DNA of 57,235 bases from assembly GCA_021776095.1 (NCBI GenBank), contig JAJFGO010000095.1:1-57235 (forward strand), written 5' to 3'. The position numbers and the translations under genes were made by a program. Under the pieces are notes generated by a model. It did not search any database. It saw only the letters and a list, made by a program, of their open reading frames with translations, and was not told where the DNA came from. The DNA comes from Kiloniellaceae bacterium (GTDB taxonomy: Bacteria; Pseudomonadota; Alphaproteobacteria; Kiloniellales; J153). This document shows positions 52,316 through 57,235 of the stretch, one piece after another (positions within the stretch are counted from its first letter, which is position 1; every line of letters starts with the position of its first letter).

Positions 52316-53164
52316 ATGCCGGCCATCCATCCGACGCCGGAATACCTAGCGACCGGCCAGCGCGCCATCTGGTACGACGACATGAAGCAGGTGCTTCAGG
52401 TGCCTTGGATGGGCGTAGTCACCATGGCGTTCAGCCACTATCCGACTTTTTTCGGGGAACTGTGGCGTGGGATCAAACCGCTGTGCCAAAGCAGAGCTTT
52501 CATCGAGGCCTCGAGCTCGCTGCGGTCCTTCGCCGAGTCCGAAACGGCGAAGTTGGAACCCAAGCCTCTGATCGCCGAATTGACCGGCCTAGGCTATGCG
52601 CCCCGCGAAATCGAGCAAATCCGCCAGATGAACACCGTGTTTTCCCACGGCAATCAACCCTACGCCCTGATCGCGACCATCGCCCGGCATCTGTTGGAAA
52701 TTAGCGATATGGCCGGCGGCGCCGAGGCCCCGGCATTCGCGGCGCGGCACGCGCCCGAGGTCGATGTGCCGTTGGTGCTTGTGGAAGCGCACCATGCCGA
52801 TGCGCCGACACAAGCTGTCTACCAGGACGTCAAGTCGGTGCTCGACCTTCCCTTCGTCAATACGGACTACCGGGCCTTCGCCCGCTGGCCCAGTTACTTC
52901 GCCCTGGCCTGGTCGGACCTGCGGGAAAGGGCCGGGACGCCGGCCCACGAGGCAATTTGCCGAGCGATCCACGACCGCGCCGCGGCCCTGGTTGCCGAGG
53001 ACCTCCCCAATCCCGGCAAGCTATCCGCCGACGCGTTGCGCCGGGCCGCCGAAGCCGATGCCGGCCTGGACGAGGTCCGCCAAGCGGTCCGCCTGTTCCA
53101 ATGGCTGCTGCCGGGCCTGATCGTCAACGTCGCCTACTTGCGCCATCAGTTGGACGCTGTGTGA
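52316..53164 (+). CDS. DehI-family (2-haloacid dehalogenase-like) protein
   Basis: 282 aa made of two pseudo-repeats, each with an IWYDDMKQVLQVPWMGVVTMAFSHYPTFFGELW-like or VYQDVKSVLDLPFVNTDYRAFARWPSYFALAW segment. This is the layout of group I haloacid dehalogenases (DehI), which form a pseudodimer and attack haloacids with activated water. Many family members in non-degraders have unknown roles, and I could not map the catalytic Asp with confidence. The start at 52316 (MPAIHPTPEY) is used; a GTG at 52283 is the alternative. It follows threonine ammonia-lyase by 39 bases. Confidence 0.75.
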   Translation: MPAIHPTPEYLATGQRAIWYDDMKQVLQVPWMGVVTMAFSHYPTFFGELWRGIKPLCQSRAFIEASSSLRSFAESETAKLEPKPLIAELTGLGYAPREIEQIRQMNTVFSHGNQPYALIATIARHLLEISDMAGGAEAPAFAARHAPEVDVPLVLVEAHHADAPTQAVYQDVKSVLDLPFVNTDYRAFARWPSYFALAWSDLRERAGTPAHEAICRAIHDRAAALVAEDLPNPGKLSADALRRAAEADAGLDEVRQAVRLFQWLLPGLIVNVAYLRHQLDAV

Positions 53165-53413
53165 CGGTGTATTGATTGCCATCGGGAGAACGGCTTCCAA
53201 TGGGGGCCGCACGCCAAATCTCCCGTGTCTGTTTTTCATATGTATACTGTCAAATATCTTGCGCCAACTGTCGGCCATGAGAGTTCCGGAGGTATCTGCG
53301 GCAAACGGTGTCGCTGAAACCACAATCGGGCAACAGGTTATTAAGAAAAAGGCGCTAATTTTCCACTTCGAAGTGTCCTGACGCTGGGTCCGTTAACCGA
53401 AAGTTGTGCAGGC
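53165..53413. other. Intergenic region before the response regulator
   Basis: About 250 bases with AT-rich patches (53228-53255 and 53335-53365) unlike the surrounding coding DNA. These are the likely promoter region for the response regulator/kinase pair. A short frame here has no recognisable product. Confidence 0.4.
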
Positions 53414-53884
53414 GTGACAAGTCGCGGTCTCATTATCCTCGCTGAGGACGACGCGCATATGAGGCGGCTCTATGTCGCCGCGCTGAACATAGCTGGTCTT
53501 AACGTGCTGCCGGCGACCGACGGCGCCGAGGCGCTGAGTTTCGTCGCCAAGACAACCCCCCGTCTGTTGATCCTGGACATCATGATGCCGCATCTCGACG
53601 GTATCGAGACTTGCAGGCGTGCTCGAAAGATCATCGGGGACGATATTCCAATTCTATTTCTAAGCGCCCTGGATCGAATCGACATCCTCCGCGACTGCCT
53701 CGCCGCTGGCGGCGATGACTACCTAGTCAAGGCCGATGACATAGAAAAAATCGTCAAACGGATAAAGACCTGGCTGCAACATGAGCAGCGGCAGGGTCTT
53801 GGCGCCAGGCGCAAGACTCTGCTCCAGAACATCAACGCCGAAGTCGAGTCCACCCAACGTAGTTCCTCCGCAACGCAATCATAA
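53414..53884 (+). CDS. Single-domain response regulator
   Basis: 156 aa receiver: acidic pocket Glu11-Asp12-Asp13, phospho-acceptor Asp55 in LLILDIMMPHLDG, Ser in FLSALD and the lysine in YLVKADD. After the receiver (~125) there is only a short, polar tail, so it has no DNA-binding or enzymatic output domain. The start is a GTG at 53414. It lies six bases before the kinase gene, which is its probable partner. Confidence 0.88.
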   Translation: MTSRGLIILAEDDAHMRRLYVAALNIAGLNVLPATDGAEALSFVAKTTPRLLILDIMMPHLDGIETCRRARKIIGDDIPILFLSALDRIDILRDCLAAGGDDYLVKADDIEKIVKRIKTWLQHEQRQGLGARRKTLLQNINAEVESTQRSSSATQS

Positions 53885-53889
53885 TTCGG

Positions 53890-55830
53890 ATGCGTTCTGG
53901 CATGCTGGGCTACGACGGCTGGAAGATTCGTTACAAGCTCATCCTGCCGATGTTCGCGGTCGCGATGCTCGGCAGCGCCGTGATCGTGTCGGCCGTTGTC
54001 GGAACATATAGATCCATCGCAAACGATATCCTGCCGCAAGAGCGCTCGCTCAACGATATTCGCGGGACCTCGCTCGAACTGTCGAACCAGTACCGTGAGT
54101 TCATGCTAATGCCGGAAGACCCGGTTCGCCGAGAAATCGACGAGGCCAAGGAAATCATCCGGACGCACGTAGCGGATTTCCAACAAATGGCGGGCGACGA
54201 ACGTAGTCTATCCAACACAATTCTAGCCATCCAATCCGCCGTGCAAAATTTGGGTCTGTTTGGCGACGAGGCGGTCGCCCTGCGTCTCCGGTCGTTGGCT
54301 CACATTGATACGATGGCGGCTTTGGAAAAGGCGGCCGAGGACCTTGTTCGCAAAACGCCAGTCAAAACCAGCAGGAATTATGATGGCGCATTGGATCGCG
54401 GCGCGGGCGCTGGGGAGACCTACGATCTAGCAATATCGGTTCAGAAATACCTCTCCAAATTGCGCAAATACAAGCTGTCGCCCGATCAAGAAACGCGGCA
54501 AGAAATCGCAGAAATCGAGCGAACGATCGAGCGCGTCCTTCAACCTCACCACCACCTCGAGGTCGCTGCGCTTGGAAATCACGCTGCGGATTCAATCGAC
54601 CACGCGGTTATCCGTCGGCTTCTCGAAGCGGGGCGTGTCAGCTCAACGTTTGGGGCTCGGCGCTTAGCTAAACTGGCGCTCTTAGACCAGGTTGAGGCCG
54701 ATCTATTGGGCGTGTTGGCGGACGCAAGATCTTCCGTCGCCCGAGCGACCGATAAGGCCTTCGTGACCGCTATCGCCGCTATCGCCATCGCCATTTTCGC
54801 TGTTCTCGCGATGATCGTCCTGGTTGGGCACATAGTTTCGCGAGACATCGGAGGGGCTATGGCAGAGGTCGCGCACGCGGCAAACCGGTTCGGGAAGGGG
54901 GACCTTTCCGCGCGGGCGAATGTGCGCACCAAAGACGAGGTCGCGAATTTGGGCACCGCCTTTAACAAAATGGCCGAGCGCGTCGAATCGAACGTTGAGA
55001 CACGTGAACGCGCCGAAGGTCTTACGAAAGGACTCAACAAGGACCTAACAACTTCGCGCGACCATGCCGAAGCCGCGAACCGGTCCAAGTCCGATTTTCT
55101 CGCCACGATGAGTCATGAATTGCGCACGCCGCTGAATGCGATGATCGGCTTCTCGGATATTATACGATCCGAACCTTTTGGGCCGATCGGCAGGCCGGAA
55201 TATCGTGACTATGTAGACGATATTCGCAGCGCCGGGCAATATATGCTGGCTCTCATCAACGGTATCCTGGATTTATCCAAGCTCGAGGCCGGCATGGATG
55301 AGCTTCAAGAAAAGAATATAGAAGTTTCCGGTGTCGTGCGGTTGGCCCATAGGCTGGTGCGGCGGCGGGCGGAGACTGGCCGGGTGGCGCTCGAACAGGA
55401 TCTTGCCGCGGACCTGCCATTGCTATGGGCCGATAAACGCAAGCTGACGCAAATTTTGGTCAACTTGCTATCCAACTCGGTCAAATTTACCGATCCCGGT
55501 GGCAAGGTCACACTGAAGGTCCGATCCCATCCAGGCGGTGGCCATGTGTTCGAGATCATCGACACCGGTATCGGCATTGTGCCCGAGGACATTCCCAAAG
55601 CGCTTTCGCGTTTTTGCCAGATCGGCAGCAAAGACAACCGCCGGTACGACGGCACTGGCCTTGGTTTATCGCTGACCAAGGCACTCGTCGAGTTGCATGG
55701 CGGCTCGTTCGATCTCCAAAGTCAGCCCGGCGTCGGTACCACGGTTACCGTGAGCTTTCCGGCGGAACGCGTTGTGCGCGTGCCATGCGGAGCGGAGTCC
55801 TTGAGCACCGCTGCCCTGGCGGCCGGTTGA
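53890..55830 (+). CDS. Membrane sensor histidine kinase with HAMP domain
   Basis: 646 aa. There is a TM helix at about 17-39, a ~250 residue helical periplasmic sensor domain (rich in charged heptads), a second TM at about 293-314 and HAMP at about 313-372. HisKA has His409 in [17 protein letters not shown] and the HATPase has NLLSNSVKFTDPGG, DTGIGI and GTGLGLSLTKAL. The sensor domain resembles four-helix chemoreceptor-type domains and gives no ligand. It probably signals through the single-domain regulator upstream, with which it is co-transcribed. Confidence 0.9.
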   Translation: MRSGMLGYDGWKIRYKLILPMFAVAMLGSAVIVSAVVGTYRSIANDILPQERSLNDIRGTSLELSNQYREFMLMPEDPVRREIDEAKEIIRTHVADFQQMAGDERSLSNTILAIQSAVQNLGLFGDEAVALRLRSLAHIDTMAALEKAAEDLVRKTPVKTSRNYDGALDRGAGAGETYDLAISVQKYLSKLRKYKLSPDQETRQEIAEIERTIERVLQPHHHLEVAALGNHAADSIDHAVIRRLLEAGRVSSTFGARRLAKLALLDQVEADLLGVLADARSSVARATDKAFVTAIAAIAIAIFAVLAMIVLVGHIVSRDIGGAMAEVAHAANRFGKGDLSARANVRTKDEVANLGTAFNKMAERVESNVETRERAEGLTKGLNKDLTTSRDHAEAANRSKSDFLATMSHELRTPLNAMIGFSDIIRSEPFGPIGRPEYRDYVDDIRSAGQYMLALINGILDLSKLEAGMDELQEKNIEVSGVVRLAHRLVRRRAETGRVALEQDLAADLPLLWADKRKLTQILVNLLSNSVKFTDPGGKVTLKVRSHPGGGHVFEIIDTGIGIVPEDIPKALSRFCQIGSKDNRRYDGTGLGLSLTKALVELHGGSFDLQSQPGVGTTVTVSFPAERVVRVPCGAESLSTAALAAG

Positions 55831-55884
55831 GCTTTCGCTAAGCCTCATAGCCGACGGCGAGCGGCAATCCGCCCCGTTCGCGAC

Positions 55885-56871
55885 CTAGCACACTTCATTA
55901 CGCCCCCCCCCCGCCTTCCCTCTGGCGGCGAAGATGTAGCCGAGGAAGTTGAGCAGAAGTTGGGCTGCCAGGAACGCGGTCGTGCCGCTGCGGTCATAAT
56001 CCGGTGCGACCTCGACCAGATCGATGCCAACCACCTCGCCCTTTTCGGTCAGGCCCTGGAGAATTTCCAGAACCTCGTAATAGAGAAAACCGCCGTGGCT
56101 CGGGGTGCCGGTGCCGGGCGCGATCGAGGGGTCGAAGCCGTCGATATCGATGGTGCAATAGTAGCGCACGCCGTCGGGGACACGGTCGAGCACGCCCTGG
56201 GCCCCGAGTTCGCGCACCTTGCGCACGGAAAGAATATCCGACCCGGCTCTGCGGGCGGCTTCGTAGTCATCCCGGTTCGACGACGACACATTGCGGATGC
56301 CCAATTGGGTGAATCCGGTCACGTGCTCCAGCTCCGAAGCCCGCCTGAGCGGGTTGCCGTGACCGTAACGCACGCCATGGCGCTCATCGACGAAATCCAG
56401 GTGCGCGTCGATATGGATGATATGCACCGGCGCCTGATCGCCGAAGGCCTTGATGCAGGGGATATGGACGGCATGGTCGCCACCGAGCGATACCGGCAGG
56501 GCGCCCGCCGCCAGGATCTTGCGGACCGCGAACTCGGCGTTGTCGAGGCTCTTCTCCGTATTCGTGTGAATTATGTCGGCGTCGCCCACATCGACGATGC
56601 GCACCCGATCGCTCGGCAGGTAGACCATGTCGTCCTCGTGATCGTAGGCACCGGCATGGCCAAAGGAGAACAAGGTCGAGGCCTCGCGAATGGCCCGCGG
56701 ACCGAAGCGCGCGCCGGCCCGGTACTGAGTGCCCATATCGAAGGGAATACCCAGGACCGCCACGTCGGCGTCGATGGCATCCCAATCCAGACACACCGGC
56801 TGCTTGCCGAAGGTGCAGTGACCGACGAAGGGAAGGTTCAGCCGCCCGCTCTCATAACCGTGATCGACCAT
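55885..56871 (-). CDS. speB: Agmatinase (ureohydrolase family)
   Basis: 328 aa arginase-fold enzyme hydrolysing agmatine to putrescine and urea. The binuclear manganese ligands are visible in GGDHAVHIPC, HIDAHLDF and DIDGFDPSIAPGTGTP. It begins MVDHGYESGRLNLPF with GGAGAG five bases upstream. The last codons run through a homopolymer of ten G (minus strand), giving KAGGGRNEVC; the true C-terminus could differ by a frameshift there. Related guanidino-acid hydrolases (guanidinobutyrase, guanidinopropionase) cannot be excluded. Confidence 0.9.
   Translation of the reverse strand: MVDHGYESGRLNLPFVGHCTFGKQPVCLDWDAIDADVAVLGIPFDMGTQYRAGARFGPRAIREASTLFSFGHAGAYDHEDDMVYLPSDRVRIVDVGDADIIHTNTEKSLDNAEFAVRKILAAGALPVSLGGDHAVHIPCIKAFGDQAPVHIIHIDAHLDFVDERHGVRYGHGNPLRRASELEHVTGFTQLGIRNVSSSNRDDYEAARRAGSDILSVRKVRELGAQGVLDRVPDGVRYYCTIDIDGFDPSIAPGTGTPSHGGFLYYEVLEILQGLTEKGEVVGIDLVEVAPDYDRSGTTAFLAAQLLLNFLGYIFAARGKAGGGRNEVC
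55903..55912. repeat. C10 homopolymer within the 3' end of speB
   Basis: Ten consecutive C on the plus strand, eight codons before the agmatinase stop. Such runs slip during replication and are error-prone in sequencing. The frame is affected only for the last residues. Confidence 0.9.
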
Positions 56872-57095
56872 GGGTTCTCTCCATCTTCCGTCCGCGCCGC
56901 TATCCGAGTAGGTCCCGGGCAGCCGTAAGAGCCACAGCGAGCGTACTTAATTCCCGCCGTCCTGAGTATAGTTTCGTGCCCTTGGCTTGGACCAGGCGCC
57001 TTCGCGGGCCAAATCGTGCTGAGTATGGAACCTTTCGGCATATAGGCACACGGGCGGGTCGGGCTGTGATATGAAGATCATCTACCTTTGTCGCC
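56872..57095. other. Upstream region of speB
   Basis: About 220 bases between speB and the repeat element, probably containing the speB promoter. No coding sequence is supported here, and no regulatory site stands out. Confidence 0.4.
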
Positions 57096-57217
57096 CTAGT
57101 GGTCCGATCCTAACGCTTGGTTCCCAAGCGTTAGGTGAATCGGCCCACCAAGCCGTTGATCTTGTGGGGCGACTTATCCAAACGGATGGGAACCATCCGT
57201 TTGGGTCGCACCACTAG
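57096..57217. mobile_element. MITE-like 122-bp element, copy 2 (inverted)
   Basis: Reverse-complement copy of the element at 10211-10332, same length, seven differences (about 94% identical). It begins and ends with CTAG and has TIRs CTAGTGGT(C/G)CGA. Both hairpins have perfect 12-base arms here: 57109-57120 with 57124-57135, and 57178-57189 with 57193-57204. In the first hairpin the innermost pair is G:C where copy 1 has A:T, a compensatory change. It lies in intergenic DNA between speB and whatever follows the window. Confidence 0.85.
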
Positions 57218-57235
57218 CTTTGGCGCCATAGCACT

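Noticed and set aside
53172-53381. 70-codon plus-strand frame in the intergenic region before the response regulator
   Set aside because: No ribosome binding site or family; the segment looks like promoter DNA.

Overview
The window is high-GC DNA, gene-dense on both strands, and looks like part of an alphaproteobacterial chromosome, probably from a Rhodospirillales/Kiloniellales-type heterotroph. This is inferred from several features: a SAM-II riboswitch in front of methionine genes, an LdtR-like MarR regulator, a DUF6898 mini-protein, a metal-site variant of HemB without the zinc cysteines, a CheZ-like phosphatase, a TRAP transporter and many acyl-CoA catabolic enzymes. I see no rRNA, tRNA, CRISPR, phage or plasmid genes.

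Layout. 1-3613: livHMGF branched-chain amino acid/amide ABC transporter (minus strand, livF cut by the window edge). 4038-9300: a heme-c sensor histidine kinase, a small DUF6898 protein, glutaryl-CoA dehydrogenase, an LdtR-like regulator and an amidohydrolase. 9313-12508: a valine-degradation operon (acyl-CoA dehydrogenase, 3-hydroxyisobutyryl-CoA hydrolase, mmsB) interrupted by a 122-bp MITE-like element. 12580-16069: a PAS/PAS hybrid kinase and a GST/MarR divergent pair. 16226-19342: acoABC. 19515-24418: SnoaL-like and metallo-beta-lactamase proteins, a frameshifted class III cyclase/TPR gene and an Ldh2-family dehydrogenase. 24620-27889: SAM-II riboswitch with terminator, then osmC-like, metY and metA; Glu111 in MetA fits an acetyl-CoA/O-acetylhomoserine route. 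28743-32720: SNase-like protein, hemB, cheZ-like, PAS and DUF3105 genes. 32797-43697 (minus): ECF sigma factor, GNAT, formate/nitrite transporter family, hydrolase, ornithine/lysine-type decarboxylase, malonyl-CoA decarboxylase, TRAP transporter, C45 hydrolase, NYN-domain protein. 43911-45446 (plus, divergent): malonyl-CoA synthetase. Together the TRAP system, MatA and MatB make a malonate uptake-activation-decarboxylation module. 45585-57235: thioredoxin-like protein, a hypothetical gene under a Fur-box-like palindrome, LysE exporter, cation diffusion facilitator, penicillin acylase family protein, threonine ammonia-lyase, DehI-family protein, a response regulator/kinase pair, agmatinase, and a second, inverted copy of the MITE.

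The most distinctive non-coding signal is the pair of 122-bp elements at 10211 and 57096. They have the same length, about 94% identity, CTAG-bounded terminal inverted repeats and two 12-bp-stem hairpins, with a compensatory pair change in one stem. The first copy lies exactly at a stop codon/Shine-Dalgarno junction, so its empty site can be reconstructed. Much of the rest is recognisable metabolism and signalling.
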